From Parasponia andersonii (lineage: Eukaryota; Streptophyta; Magnoliopsida; Rosales; Cannabaceae), in the NCBI GenBank assembly GCA_002914805.1, contig JXTB01000239.1:156632-220631 (forward strand): a stretch of 64,000 nt of DNA, in the 5' to 3' direction. The notes under the pieces were generated by a model that had not been told where the DNA came from, made no database searches, and saw only the letters and a list, made by a program, of their open reading frames with translations. The position numbers and the translations under genes are program-made. Positions 34,367 to 47,641 of the stretch are shown here, in pieces (position 1 is the stretch's first letter; each line of letters begins with the position of its first letter).

Positions 34367-35128
34367 TCTATCTAGTCATCTTTACCTTTTAATCATTTCA
34401 AGAAAAGAGTTTGATACAAATTTGTTCTCTTCTCTGGAGTAGTTGAGATGCATCCTTTCTTGAGCTTGGAAAAAGCTTTATTTAAATTTTTCTGGAAAAT
34501 TTTGGAATGACCCTCCCTCAATTTTCCTAATTATGATTTTACTAGCCACAAAAAAATTATTGCCATGATTGAGCTTGTTTCCATGACTATAATCTGAATT
34601 CTGAATAGTATTTAAAGGAATGAACATATCATTTTTTGTGTTTCTTTCTGGGGAAGTAAATCCATTATATCATACTATAAAAAAAAAGTTATTTTATTTA
34701 ATATTTTTGTGCAAAGAGAAGAAAAACCATCTTTTAAATTTAATTTTCTGAAAGTGTGGGCACAACCTTTCTTTATTCACAACCGGGCCCATTTGACATC
34801 GTGCATCACTTTATATTTTCCATATAAGCAACTTTTTAAAAGTTAATTTAACATTGTTAGTGTGTGTGGCACGTCATCTATCTGCTTTGTGAACATTTTA
34901 TTCATCTCTAATGAAAAAAAGATGCTCATATTGATGTTCACCATTTTACAATTTTTCTAGAACATTTCAATCCATGCATCTATGTTTCTAGTCTAATTTG
35001 GACAATGTTAGTATCTTTATTCTCCATTCCAATGACTTTAGCACATTAGCTTATTTAGTCCTTATGAAATATGTCATTATTATTAATGTAGAATAAAATT
35101 TAAGTAGTTTGTTTTTTCTTTTTTCTAG
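33297..35128. other. 5' leader and introns of the hAT relic, AT-rich
   Basis: No conserved coding block. Contains an (AT)n tract at 34329-34364 and TTTTTTCTAG immediately before the transposase ATG at 35129, which would serve as an intron acceptor. Confidence 0.4.
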
Positions 35129-36704
35129 ATGGAAAAAAGTACTACTTTTGGTGATAGTAATGTATTTAGTGAAGAAAGAGATAATGTCATGAATGAAGAT
35201 ACAGATGAAGAGGATGAAACGTATGAGGTTGATCTAAAAGATTTTGGTAGCATTCCACCAGGCAAAAAGAGAACATTAAAGTCAAAAGTGTAGAGTTTTT
35301 TTGATATACTTCCTCTAGGTCCTGACAAAGTTCTGAAGTGTGCATGCAAAAAATGTGGACAGTAATATCTTGCATCAAACAAATATGGGACATGTAACAT
35401 GACTCATCACTTTAGAGTTTATAAGAGAAAAGATACAAATGATATTGGTCAGATACTTATTCAACAAGATAAGATAAGGATTCTATGTCACTTAGTGCTG
35501 GCCATTATGATATTGAGAAATTTCGTGAGTTATTGATTTTAACAATTATCATGCATGATTTACCTTTTCAGTTTGTTGAATATGAGGGAATTAGAGTATT
35601 GTTGCAATTTTTATACCATTAGATTTTGTGACAAGAAACACTGCTAAAGCTGATTGTCATAAGTTACACCAAAGAGAAAAGACTAGGATTAAGACAATGC
35701 TAGAAATAACTCCTAGAAAGATTAGTTTAACATCTGATTTGTGGAGTTCGTTGACTAGTGATGGGTAATTATGTCTCACATCTCATTTTATTGAAAAAAA
35801 TTGGCATTCGTATAAAAGAGTTTTAAACTTTTGTTTTATGCCTCCTTCACATACTGGTATTACTTTGTCTAAAAAGATTTTTAGTTTGTTGACTGAATGG
35901 AGAATTGAAGAGAATATTTTTATCCTTACTTTAGATAATGTTTTTTCAAATTATGTTTCTATTGACTCATTGGGATCACAACTTAAGTTAAAGAGTTGGC
36001 TTCCTTGCAATTAATGGTGAATTCTTTCATTTGAGATGTTGTCCCTATGGAAAGTAAAAAAGGTTTATGTCAAGATAGGGTGACTAGGTGGAACTTGACA
36101 TTCCTTATGTTTGATTCTGTATTATTGTATCATCGTGCTTTCCAACATTTAGAACTAAGTGATTCTAATTATAAAAGTTGTCCTTCTGTTGAGGAGTGGG
36201 AAAGAATTGAGAAAGTTTGGAAGTTTTTGAAAGTATTTTATGATGCAACACTTGTCTTTTCTGGCACTCAATATACTACAATAATCTTACATTTCCCTAA
36301 TGTTTTTCATTGCTATTTGCTCTTGAAACAAACCATGGAGGGAGAAGATGTGTATTTGAAGCATATGGCAAGTAATATGTAGGGAAATTTTCAGAAGTAT
36401 TAGTCAGATTTTAGTATCATCTTATCTATAGCCAAAATCTCAGTTGGAGCTTTATTTGGCCAAGCCAAAGTTTGCTAGGAATATAAAGTTTGATGTTCTT
36501 GCATTTTGAAAATCTAACCTGTTATGCTATCCTGAGCTAGTTGCAATGGCTCGTGATATTCTTAGTATCCTAATATCAACTTACTTCAGAATCTACATTT
36601 ACTGTTGGTGGAAGCGTGCTTGACCAATTTCAGAGTTCACTAAAATTTGACATAGTTGATGCTATCGTGTGTTCACAGGGTTGGCTATTTGACAATAAAG
36701 GTAA
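35129..36704 (+). pseudogene. hAT transposase relic (BED zinc finger, RICESLEEPER-like)
   Basis: Begins MEKSTTFGDSN at 35129 and carries an acidic leader. A BED-finger region around 35290-35410 has CACKKCG and GTCNMTHHF, with a TAG where the domain usually has Trp (35291) and a TAA at 35363. The catalytic-domain text SLTSDLWSSLTSDGYLCLTSHFIE is at 35725-35800 and WRIEENIFILTLDN at 35900-35940. The open block 36047-36379 has TRWNLTFLMFDSVL and FLKVFYDATLVFSGT. The C-terminal dimerisation motif is near 36590-36700 (GGSVLDQFQSSL, DAIVCSQGWLFDN). Several frameshifts separate these blocks, so no active transposase can be made. The order and wording are those of plant zf-BED/RICESLEEPER proteins. 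Confidence 0.8.
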
Positions 36705-37349
36705 TTTTATTTTCTCATAATGTTTGAGTTTAACATATATTAGAATTGTAATTATCTTTTAAAAGTTAGAATAATAATTATTCTATTTTTTCATGTAGTT
36801 GAAAATGATAAAATTGCATAAGACTTGGAGGATATCACATAAGATGTTGTGAAGCTAAGTTTTAATGATGATGAAATAGTTCAAGCTCAAAGTTCTAATT
36901 CTAGTACTATTAGAAAGTAGTGGAATGTTTAATTGTTACTTAGGCTTATGGATCATATGAACTTTTACTTGTTTCTTCATTTGATGTTGTTATGGTTCTT
37001 GGACTAAGTTTGTTTACTAGTTGATGATCACTAGATTACTTAAGTTTAAGTACTTTATTGAGATAGATATTATCTTTTGAACTTTTGATGGACTATTGGA
37101 CTTTTAATGTTCATCAAAATTTAGTTGTGTATTGTGGTTTTTATATGGAACTTTTCATGAACTATGGTACTTAATCTGGTGTTATAATGGTTAATGGGTT
37201 TAGATCTTAAATTCTGCGACTTATATTTTATTGTTTTAATATATTTTTTTTAGTGACAATTGTAGTTCTAGAATCTAGTTGATTTGAGCAAGAAATCTCT
37301 TATTCTCTAAAATTTTTAATTATGCCTAAATGTACAATTTCGTGAGTTC

Positions 37350-37563
37350 GTAGGTTCACAGGTCAGTGGGTTCATAACTACAATCTAAAACAAGTGGGTT
37401 AACACAGGTCATATCGTGTCAACTCGTTTAAAATCAAGTTGTGTCCTGTTTTAGATTTCTTGATACAAAATTTATAGCGTTGTGTTCCAGTTGACTATAT
37501 AACTGTTAATAGTTGCCCTTAACCTGACACAAATACGACCTGTGAATACGAATTGTCACCCCT
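37350..37563 (+). mobile_element. 3' terminal region of the hAT element
   Basis: Subterminal phrases GGGTTAACACAGGTCATATC, GTGTCAACTCG and CCTTAACCTGACACAAATACG precede an end CGAATTGTCACCCCT (37549-37563). Its inverse complement AGGGGTGACAATTCG is the sort of terminus I recall for plant hAT elements. The matching left end was not identified. Confidence 0.5.
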
Positions 37564-40029
37564 CACTCAACGTCCTCTTAAAGCTCACCAAAATCAACTA
37601 CCTATCATGGCATGTCTAGATATGGTCCTTAATTTGCAGCTATGACCTAGAATGTCATATTGATAGCACCTTTTCGAGCCCTTCTCCAATCACAATAATG
37701 CTCAACAATGTTGCCATTATCCCAAACCCAGCATACATCTCTATAGTATACTTAATCCACACACCAACCAAGTCTTTGTTTTGTGTCATGTCATCTTCAT
37801 AAAGTATTCATTCTCATTTCAACCATAGTCATCACCATTGCTCAATTGGCCATCCTTGATCCCCTCCCCCTTCCCAAAAAAAAAAAACAACTTGGTTCTG
37901 ATGCTACTTACCGAAACTCTACCAACTTCCTCGATCGGCCTTTTCTTCTCCTCATGCCTAACCTGTCTATGGATGCTACTTGCTAGTCATGTAAGTTTTT
38001 GCATCCTTAACTGTCCTATTCTATGATCACCCATTCCAAAACTACGTTGTCAAGTCAAGTCTGAAATATTGCTGACTCAACCTACTTATCCCAGTGAACA
38101 CTAAACCCACCTCATTTACCCAAGCTCAAAATTACACCAAATGGCGTCAAGCTTTGGTGCCCTTGTGCTTAACAATAGTTGGTCGTTCATCCCTTTCCGT
38201 CTCTCTTTGTAGTTTCAATAATTATTATTATTTTTTAATATTTCTACTCTCTCTCTCTCTCTATCTTTCTCATTGTTCTGAATAGTTTAAACTCTTGAAA
38301 AAAAAATGACAAAAATGGATTTTTTTTTTTAATTTGTCATTCTCATTTTTTTGATTGTTTTGAATAATTAAAATTCTTTTTATTTTCACTAAAAATATAT
38401 TTTTTGTTTTTTGAAAAGGAGAAAGATAATAATAATTGGTTTCGATAATTGTTATTTATAAATTTTAGGAGTTTAAAAGATAAATTGTCTTTTTTAACAT
38501 ATTAAAGTTTTAATTTTGACTAAATTTATGTGCCTAATTTTATTAATAAGAAAATACAAATTGAAAGTTTAATTTGATATAAATGAAAATACGTGATTTT
38601 TGTTTTTTGATAAAAACACTAATGGTGGTGGGTCTTTTCTTTATATAAATATATATATATATATTATTCTTTTTTTAATAGTAATTAATGAGTCATTTTT
38701 TCAACAGAATCAAAGTCTAGGGTTTTAACTGCCACAATTAAAATTTTAGGGTCCAAATCGTTATAACAAAATTGTCAGGGGATCATTTGTGCCATTTATC
38801 TTTTGCAAAATGACTTGAGAGTCCTTTGCTTCTATACCGAGTAACCTTATGTTAATAGAGCAACCATCTTGATTATTTACTGACAAATGAAAGAAGGTCA
38901 TTTTGTCCCCTTTATATCACTATGCGAAATGACTCAAAAAAACTCAACAATAAGGTAAAGGGGGCTATATTTGCACCTCAAGCTGCATAAAAGCACTCCT
39001 TAATTAAACGAACCCTGTTAAAAGATTTAACAAATTGTAATTTATTTTAAGCACTCAATTCATTCCTAAAATAGGTCTTAACTTATATAGTACCCATCAA
39101 TTTTATGTACTTATCAATTTTGGCACAGAAGCCACTATATCTACAAATAATTGCTATTTTTTCTTTTGAACCCAAATAATCATTGTTGGGGTAAGAGCAA
39201 GCAACCAAAATACAAAAAGAGAAAAAAAAAATAGAGATGCATTCATTTTTCAATTTAAAATAGCAAACAAAAATGGAATGAAATCATATGTCTCAAATTG
39301 TTGTCATAAAGGTTGTCTCATTCATTCAGATGTTGATAATCAGCAAATAACTTTCCTTTTAAAAAATTTTAAAAATAACTGTTAAATTAGATTTTTTATT
39401 TTTGTTGATTTGTTAGTATATAGGGTTATAAGATAACAGATGAGACAGCTATCACAATTGAAAATCTAAAGCCGCGACTTTTAGTAATTTTGAGTGTAAA
39501 TAAAGATGAATAAAGAATTTACAAAATTCAGAGAATACCAATTACTTAGATTTTACATTCTGGTCCTCAAATTATTCAAAATTTAGTATTAAAATAGATC
39601 TTTCTTTAGCTTAGTTTATCAAAGAAGAAACACTAATTAAGGCTCACGAAACATTTATCAAAAAAGAAACACTAATTAAGATTCAAGAAATATACTTAAG
39701 TCTTCTAAAACTTAGCTTAATAAAACTTTAGTATTGAATAAATAAATTTCACAAATTTTGAGTCCGAATATCCGAAAATTAATTTAGAGAATTTTAAAAA
39801 TATGCTCCTTAGGCACCATAGTATCCTATATATATATCAAATCCTCAAATAGTAGTAAGGACATCTTTACACGTTCACTTAATTTGCATGTACAATAAAC
39901 TTGGCTAAACAGTTAGACACAAAGAAAGAATAGAACAAAGTATAAGGACAATTGAACGAAAGGAATAGGGCTACAAGCATAAGCCAATCAACTTATCTGG
40001 CTATCGAGACAAATAATTCAAATGAACAA
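37564..40029. other. Intergenic AT-rich DNA
   Basis: No gene recognised. Short frames at 37783-38285 carry only Leu/Ser-rich low-complexity text. A (TA)n run lies at 38647-38662, and a CT run near 38249-38263. Its right end approaches the old minus-strand LTR, whose left border is too worn to place. Confidence 0.5.
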
Positions 40030-41572
40030 TCACCTAGAAGGGAGAAAAATAGAGAGGGTGAGCTCAAAAGCTCAGTAAAAAAACTGTTACCTCATTTGAA
40101 AATCTTGTTTAGTGATGGAGAGTCTCTACATAGTTTAATTTAAAACACCTTTGCAAAACTATATACATACATATATGTATAATAACTTTCAAAGTTATAT
40201 ATATATATATATATATATGAAAGTATGATATCTAAAACCAATTAGTCCATAAATATATAATACGAATCTATTCATACACATGAGTTTACTATCTCTCATC
40301 AATAGAAAGTATGATATTGGCACTACGTATACCATATAGCCTACCTGACACTTAGTATATACCTGGAGGGGACTTTTGAGTGCTTCCTACCAAACCTGGA
40401 GGGGTGAACGCCTCACCTACACCTGCCAACTTGAAGAGGCGACTGAATTGCCTATACCTTCTAACTTGGAGGGTCAACCGACTCACCTTCGCCTACCAAA
40501 ATGGGGAGGTAATCAAAAGAAAAGTCACGCGCGAGTTTAAGGACTCTACACTATCGATGGGGTCGTAGTGCCATACTGTAAAATCCTATGGTATGAATCA
40601 GGTGCTCATATATAATCCTATGACAAATATACTCTAAACTGATGTGTAAAAATAACCATACAGTAATTTAAGTTCAAGTGATGCTCTGGTATTTAATGAA
40701 ATGTTTAATTAATTTTTATGGAAAAATAGGCAGCATAACGGCCCTATTTTAATATATCCAAAAATAACTTGTACTCAGAAAAGTCACAGAGTAGTCCAAT
40801 ACATATCATACAATCCAATTCTATTACAGATATCCAAAATAATTCTAGAATCACGTTTTTTATTATATGTAACATAAAGTAAGTTTTATTCAAAAACTAT
40901 ATAGAACAAAGATAACTGAATCTCTACCTTACTAGAAAAGCAATACCACCCTGTTGGAACCTCAGGGTATCGCTGGACGATCGTTCGAAGGGTCTAGGAT
41001 TGATTCCAAACCCTTGATCACTCAACTGGGAAAAATCAACTTCTCAACTAAGCTTCAAATCAATAAATAGACATCTTCACTAAATTCCTAATGCCCAAAA
41101 TAGCTAGGTTGGATATATAATTCGTCTAATTCGGGTCCGAGCTGAAAGCGAACTTATGGCAAATAAAACAAGACAAAATCTGAGACATTTGATATCGTTT
41201 TTTGTGCTGGTCATCAAACATAGTCAATATATATTTCAATCTTCATCATTTCATGAATACATTCTAAAAATAATATTAAAACATGATCTAACAGTTTGAT
41301 CAAAAAGTCAACTCCGAACTCAAAACTTCCATAAACAACCAACAATGGCAACTTTTAATCTAAGCAAAATGAGGTCATAAAATATATACATAGAGATTCC
41401 TCTTGACGAGACGAATCTAACGATCCCAAGAACACCCCTTGAAACGGCTAGAAAATTCACCGGAAATTCAAAAACTTTACGGCTAAAGATGGTATTTTCC
41501 AGCGAACAGTGGTGCAACTCCGGCTGGTGGTTGCTAGCAGCACGGGAGTTGATGCCGAGTGGTGGTAGTGGT

Positions 41573-42107
41573 CAGGGACTGAGCCAAGATTAATTTCTAG
41601 CGGGGGCATGACTTAATTAAGAAAAAAATTCTAAAATAAGATAATGATATAGAAATATTTAAAATATCACAATTTAGATACATTACAATTATTTTTTATG
41701 GGTTTTTATCGTTTGAAAATATTACATAATGACTTCAATATTAATATTTTTAGATTACATATGAAGATATTAATAACTTAACTACTATTTATAAGTAATA
41801 GAAATTTAAAAAGACACAAATATAAAATATGAACCAAATGATAATCTACTCACAGCAAAAATTAGTTTTAAAAAGAAATAGGCTTGGCTTGGCAAGACGA
41901 AGACTTAAGTAATGGAGTTTTGAAAATTAGAAGCATAAATTTTAAAGTAACTCAATATGTTGCATACAATAATTTATATATGAAGAGTTGTTATCTATAT
42001 ATTATTAAATTATATAATGTAATTATATATAATATATATACTATATTTTTTTTCAAAAGTCCAGTAGGGGCAATTGTCCCCGTTGCCCCTTTAAGTGCCC
42101 GTCCTTA
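41573..42107. mobile_element. Small non-autonomous hAT-like element in the old LTR
   Basis: 535 bp starting CAGGGACTGAGCC and ending GGGCACTTAA-type complement (CCCGTCCTTA). The outer 11 bases are inverted repeats with mismatches. The flanks GTAGTGGT (41565-41572) and GTGGTGGT (42108-42115) make an 8-bp duplication with one mismatch, the length hAT transposases leave. The surrounding LTR is rich in GTGGT words, which weakens the point. The interior is AT-rich and non-coding. Confidence 0.5.
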
Positions 42108-42178
42108 GTGGTGGTTGTTAGAGGCCAAAAGTGCGTCGGTAACACTTGGTGGTGGCAGTGGTGTTTAGTCAAAGAGAG

Positions 42179-42423
42179 GGTAAAAACTCGGATTTTGGGT
42201 GGGTAATTTTAACAATTTACCAATTTTTTGGATATAATATGGTAGGGATTAATTTACAAAAATTTTGTACAGAGGGATTAAATTGCAAATTTTGGGGGAC
42301 TAGATTGATAGAGATTTGAAATTTTAGGACTTATGTGCAATTTTTAAAAAATTACATAGCCCATTCAAAATAGGCCACGTGGCCTGTTCACTCATTTCTC
42401 TTCTCTCTCTCTTCTATCTCTTC

Positions 42424-42470
<47 letters not shown>

Positions 42471-44383
42471 GTTTTTTAGCCGCCGACACCCGACTGCCGC
42501 AGGGAGCGCTCCGGCCACCGTCTACCCATGCCACCGACCAGCGAAGGATCGCCGTGCCGCGCCGAAGCTCCGCCGCCGACGTCTGCATCGCCGGAAATCT
42601 TCAAAGAGGTCGAATCGGATTTTTCGTCATCGGCGACGATTCCGGCCACCTGACCTCCAACCGGTCACGTTGGATTCGTCTCGTCTCAAGGATCATCAAG
42701 GTATATATATCTCAACTCCATTTTGTCCGGATTGAAAGTTGTCATTTTTGGACATTTCGAGTTTATGGTTGTTGTTTTTGATCCGGCTGTTGAATTGTGT
42801 TTTTGAGTTCATTTTTGGAATGTACTCGGAAAATAGAGAAGTTTGATATATATATATATATATTGTGTTGTTTGGTGATCTGCACGAAAATCGAGATCGG
42901 ACAGTCGAGATTTTGTCTCATTTTACCTGCCACCAGTCCAGTGTGGGCCTAGACCAGAATTGGACAAATTATATGTCTAACCTAGCTATTTTGGGTGTTA
43001 GGAATTCAGTGAAGAGGTCTGTTTATGAAATTGAAACTCCGGTGAGAAGTTGAATTTTTGCCAGAGGACGATCGAGGGCTTGGAATTGGTTCCCGACCCT
43101 TCGGGAGATCGTCAACGACACCTTGAGGACTCAATAGCATGGTATCGCTATTCCGGTGAGGTAGGAGTTTAGTTACCTTCGTTTTTTACCGTTTTTGAGT
43201 TAAAACTTATTTTCTGCAGCATATAAGAACAAGTATGTTTTTAATGATTTGAATTATATGTGATGGAATCTGGTTATACGATATATACCGTACTGCTCTC
43301 AGAATTTGCTTTGTGCAGGTTATTTTGGTACATCAAAAATAGGGCCGTTATGCTGCCTGTTTTTCTATAAAATCCTATTATACATGTTTTACTGAAAAAC
43401 CAGAGTACAGTAGTTTTTACACTTTAGTCCTGTATTGCATGTATCATAGGATCATACATGAGCACCGTGTTAGCATCGTGGGTTTTACGGTGTAGTGTTG
43501 CATGCCCCACTGTCGGTGAAAGTCCGTAAACTCACGCGGGGTTTGTTCTTCTGATTACCTCCCTATTTGGCAGGCGTAGGCAATTTGGTTGCCCCTCCAC
43601 GTTTTGTAGACAACACACGGGTGTCCCCTCCAGGTATGGGCTTAGGTGTTAGGTAGGCTGTTAGGCATACTTAGTACTATCATCCTGGGTTTCCACAGAT
43701 GAGAGGATGAGAGCTCATAGGTATGAGTTGATTTATGTCATGTGCATATGGATTGATGGTTTTGATTATACTGTTTTATATATATGGGCTCTCGGTTTGG
43801 ATTATATAAATATATATATATATGTGTGTATGTGTTGGATTTGAACTAACCATGCAGGAGTTTTCCATCACTGAACTATTTTTCTTCGAGGTAACTATTT
43901 TCCTACTGGGCATCGTATGCTCACCCACCCTTCTTCCCTTCCTCAGGTGGTGTTCAGTGCGATCTTAGAAATCAGGAGGAGTAGGAGGCCATCTTGACTT
44001 TGGTTCATTTCTTGGTAATGTTAAAAGTCTACTATTGTGGTGTTTGGACTGTTTAGGGTTTTGTATTAGCATTGAACCAATATTACTACTTTCTATTTTG
44101 TCTGAAACTTATGTATGCCATTCTGGGATATAACTTATTGTTGTAGATGATGATGATGCTTGGACTTATATTTGATTTTTCCGTTTTTCAATTATTATTC
44201 GGTCTATGTTTAATGGTATATATGAACTGTAAGAGAGAATCACGGGATGAAATTCCAAATACTTTATCATAATGGACTATTTACAAAACTAAAACTTTTT
44301 AGACACTTTTCAAATAAATCAAGGAATTTCCCACCTTTGTGAAACTCCCCTTCTACCACTGGCCCAGGTTTTGGGTCGTGACA
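42179..44383 (+). repeat. 5' LTR of the chromovirus
   Basis: 2205 bp. The first base is changed (GGTAAAAACTCGG against TGTAAAAACC in the 3' copy), and it ends GGGTCGTGACA. Contains a CT tract (about 42428-42468), matching the solo LTR at 4743-6961 throughout. Frames at 42379-43053 are LTR sequence. Confidence 0.9.
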
Positions 44384-44391
44384 GAAATTTT

Positions 44392-44403
44392 TGGTATCAG
44401 AGC
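44392..44403 (+). other. Primer-binding site (initiator tRNA-Met)
   Basis: TGGTATCAGAGC eight bases after the 5' LTR, complementary to the 3' end of initiator tRNA-Met. Placement and orientation are standard for this lineage. Confidence 0.9.
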
Positions 44404-44516
44404 TTTGAGTTTAATAGCTCAGACGTATTGGCATTACACTAAACTAAAGTTATTTTATGATAAGCATGCATCATTATATCACTAACAGCTTGGCATATTG
44501 TTTCAGACTTGTAAGG

Positions 44517-45584
44517 ATGCCTCCTAGAAGAGTTTCGAGGCACCAGTTAGGTGCCGAACCTCCTCAACGTCCAGATTTCTCTCATCTAATCGAGGCAATG
44601 CAGCAGGTATTTGCCCAGATGAGCAACCCAAACTATCAGCCTCCAGCACCAAGGGCACATCAGCTGGATCAGTCAAATTACCTCTATCGATTCATACACC
44701 TCCAGCCAGGGCAGTTTGACAGGAGACCAGATCCTCTCACAACAATTGTTTGGTTACATGAGATGGAGAGGCATTTTCGGTCCCTTGGTGCTCCGGTAGA
44801 GTTTTGGGCAATCTTTGTCGTTACCTGTCTATCCGGGAGTGCCATTCATTGGTGGGAGACTATGGAGCGGATGCAGGATGTTATGGGTCTTACTTGGGAA
44901 GGCTTTTAGCAGATTTTCAGGGCTCAGTATGCCAATGAGGATCAACAGGATGAGATTATGAATCGGTTTGAGACTTTGGTCCAAGGTAACAAAACGGTGA
45001 ATGAGTACCTGATTGAGTTCACTGAGTTGGCAAGTGTTGCCCTTGACCCAGGTACGAGTGAGAAGTCCCTAGTTGTAATGTTCAGGATTCATCTGAACCG
45101 GATCATTTTCAACAGGATTAGCACTCAGACTTTCCATACTCTTTCTGAGATTACAGTAACTGCCCAGCGGGCAGAAGCCATCGAAGAAGGATTGGATTCC
45201 AGGAGGAACCAATGGAGAGGTAATGACAGGAAAGCCACAAGAAGGAACCAGGGACAGTGGTCAGCCCAGGGTACTCTGAACAGTGGGAGCACGAATAGTA
45301 GTGGCTCTTCAGGGGGTGGCAGAGGTAGTCCTTATAGAGGATGTTTCGTTTGTGGCCAGCCGGGTCACCAGAAGAAAGAATGTCCTACTCGCCTGCAGAA
45401 ATCTCCTCTTTCTCAACTGCAGGGGAGCCAGTCAGGTTCTGTTCCTTATTAGAATACTCAGGCAAGGCCGCAACAGTCACAGGGTACTTCGCAGACTTTT
45501 ACTTCCCCTCAGCCTTATCAGCATCAGTACCACCCTCAGGGTTACACTCAGAACTTTCAGACTCCTCAGGCCTCAGGGAGTTAG
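44517..45584 (+). pseudogene. Chromovirus gag (capsid and zinc knuckle), broken
   Basis: One reading frame from ATG 44517 (MPPRRVSRHQ) interrupted by TAG at 44907, 45450 and 45582. The retrotransposon gag domain lies at about 44690-45180, with WLHEMERHF, AIHWW, RFETLVQG and VNEYLIEFTELA. The CCHC zinc knuckle CFVCGQPGHQKKEC is at 45345-45386 with all four ligands. A Gly/Ser/Gln-rich tail follows. The first TAG cuts the capsid domain at residue 130, so no working Gag can form without readthrough. Each of these TAGs sits where the lineage commonly has Gln. Confidence 0.85.
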
Positions 45585-45711
45585 GGTGGGCATGGATATG
45601 GCAATAGTGGTCTAGGATCTAGCAGCAGCCGACCTGGTCAGGGGAGAGGTAACAAAGGGAAAGGAAAGGTGACTGGCCAAGTCTATGTTTTTATTGGAGC
45701 CAACGACACTT

Positions 45712-47641
45712 AGGATCGCACCAGTCGAGATGTTGTTGACGGTATGATCCTTATTTCACATCTTGGGCACATGTTTTGTTTGATACTGGTGCATCCCATT
45801 CATTCATATCCTTATTGTTTGCTCAACAGTTGGGGTTGGAATTTTCTGATTTGGATTATGTATTGACGTTGGATATACCTTTGGGAGGAATGGCTAATGT
45901 GTCTAGTGTGTGTAAGTCTTGTCGGATTGTGATTGGTGATAGGAAGCTTCTTGCTAATTTGATTGTGTTGCCGATAGGACAGTATGACGTGATACTCGGT
46001 ATGGATTGGTTGTCGAAGTATCGAGCCGTTTTAGACTGTCATACGAAGTCGGTGACTCTTTTTCCTAGTGATGGATATCCTATTGTCTATCAGGCTGGGA
46101 TGAGTCCGTTGAAGCCTAGTCCTATTCTGAAAGCATGCATGGGTGGAAGGAAAAAACTTGAGTGTTATGCGAACTTGTTTGCCATGGATGGCGAGGTTAG
46201 GACAGATGATCAAGACCCATAGATTTCGGTGGTGTGTGAATATTCAGAGGTGTTTCCTGAAGACTTACCAGGGTTACCACTAGATAGGGAGATCGAGTTC
46301 TGTATTGAACTAGTTCCTGGAGCTTAGCCAGTTTCTATTCCAGCCTATCGCATGGCACCTGCTGAGATGGAAGAATTAAGAGAACAGTTGGACGATTTGC
46401 TTTCCAAAGGCTTCATTCGCAGTAGTACTTCTCCTTGGGGTGCTCCTATTTTGTTTGCGAAGAAAGTTAATAGTTCGTTGAGACTTTGTGTGGATTACCG
46501 GAAGTTGAACCAGTTGACAATGAAGAACAAGTATCCTTTGCCAAGGATAGATGAGTTGTTTGATCAACTCGGTGATTCGAGGTGCTTCTCTAAGATTGAC
46601 TTGAGATCCGGTTATTATCAGTTGAAGATAAGAGAAGATGATATACCTAAGACAGCATTTAGAACTCGATATGGTCACTTTGAGTTTCTGGTGATGCCAT
46701 TTGGTTTATCGAATGCTCCTACAGCATTTATGGATCTCATGAATCAAATCTTTAGGCCGTTTTTGGATTGTTTTGTGGTTGTGTTCATCATTGACATTCT
46801 GGTATATTCCAAGACTCGAGAAGAGCATACCGAACATCTGGGGATAGTACTTAAGACCCTGAGAGATCATCAGTTATATGCCAAGAAATCGAAGTGTGAC
46901 TTTTGGATGTCAGAAGTGAAGTTCTTGGGTCATGTGATTTCTCACGGGGATATTTAAGTCGATCTTGCTAAGATAGAAGCCGTTCTGGAATGGGAAAGAC
47001 AGAGAAATCTGACGGAGTTGACCAGGAAGGGCGTCAAGCTTGTTTAGGATCACGAAAGTGAAGAAGCTTTTGTCAAGTTGAAGCAGAGTTTAACCATTGC
47101 ACCTGTTCTTACTGCTCCTGATAGTAACGAACCTTATGTGGTGTATACTGATGCTTCAAAGATGGGTTTGAGATGTGTCTTGATGCAGAATGGTCGAGTT
47201 TTGGCTTATGCTTCTCGTCAATTGAAGCCACATGAGAGGAACTATCCCACCCATGATATGGAGTTTGCAGTAGTGATCTTTGCCTTGAAGATTTAGCGAT
47301 GTTACTTATATGGTGTGAAGTTCGACATATTCTCCGATCATAAGAGTTTGAAGTATCTCTTTACTCAGAAGGATCTGAACTTGAGACAGCGAAGATAGGT
47401 TGAGTATATGGAGGATTATGACTTCGACCTACAGTATCATCCTGGTAAGGCTAATGTTGTAGCTGATGCACTGAGTAGGAAGCCTCATGGTGCACTAGCT
47501 ACACTGGTGTTTGAAGACTGGAAGAACTTGGTTGTGATTGGTGATTACAACTTGCAGTACTTCGAGAATGAAGGGGTTGCTTGCTTGAGCAACATTATGA
47601 TTTCACTATCTCTTCTCCTGACTGTCCAACGGAGTCAGTGG
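45712..47641 (+). pseudogene. Chromovirus protease, reverse transcriptase and RNase H, broken
   Basis: The protease motif DTGASHSF is at 45782-45805, out of frame with the preceding block, so a shift lies near 45760. RT spans about 46350-46955, with [32 protein letters not shown] and MPFGLSNAP. The catalytic site reads FIID at 46784-46795 instead of FIDD, so one metal-binding Asp is lost. RNase H has YTDAS (47144), [17 protein letters not shown] and [16 protein letters not shown] (47435-47482). Stops: TAG at 45712, 46220, 46325, 47045, 47294 and 47396, and TAA at 46955. The copy at 49431-50700 has Trp (TGG) where 46220 has TAG. Confidence 0.9.

Noticed and set aside
37783..38285. Three overlapping short frames taken as a possible gene
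   Set aside because: Low-complexity Leu/Ser/Pro text with poly(A) inside; no start or splice context.
45283..45615. Overlapping open frames in the gag tail
   Set aside because: Shadow frames of the Gly/Ser/Gln-rich Gag C-terminus; no motif of their own.
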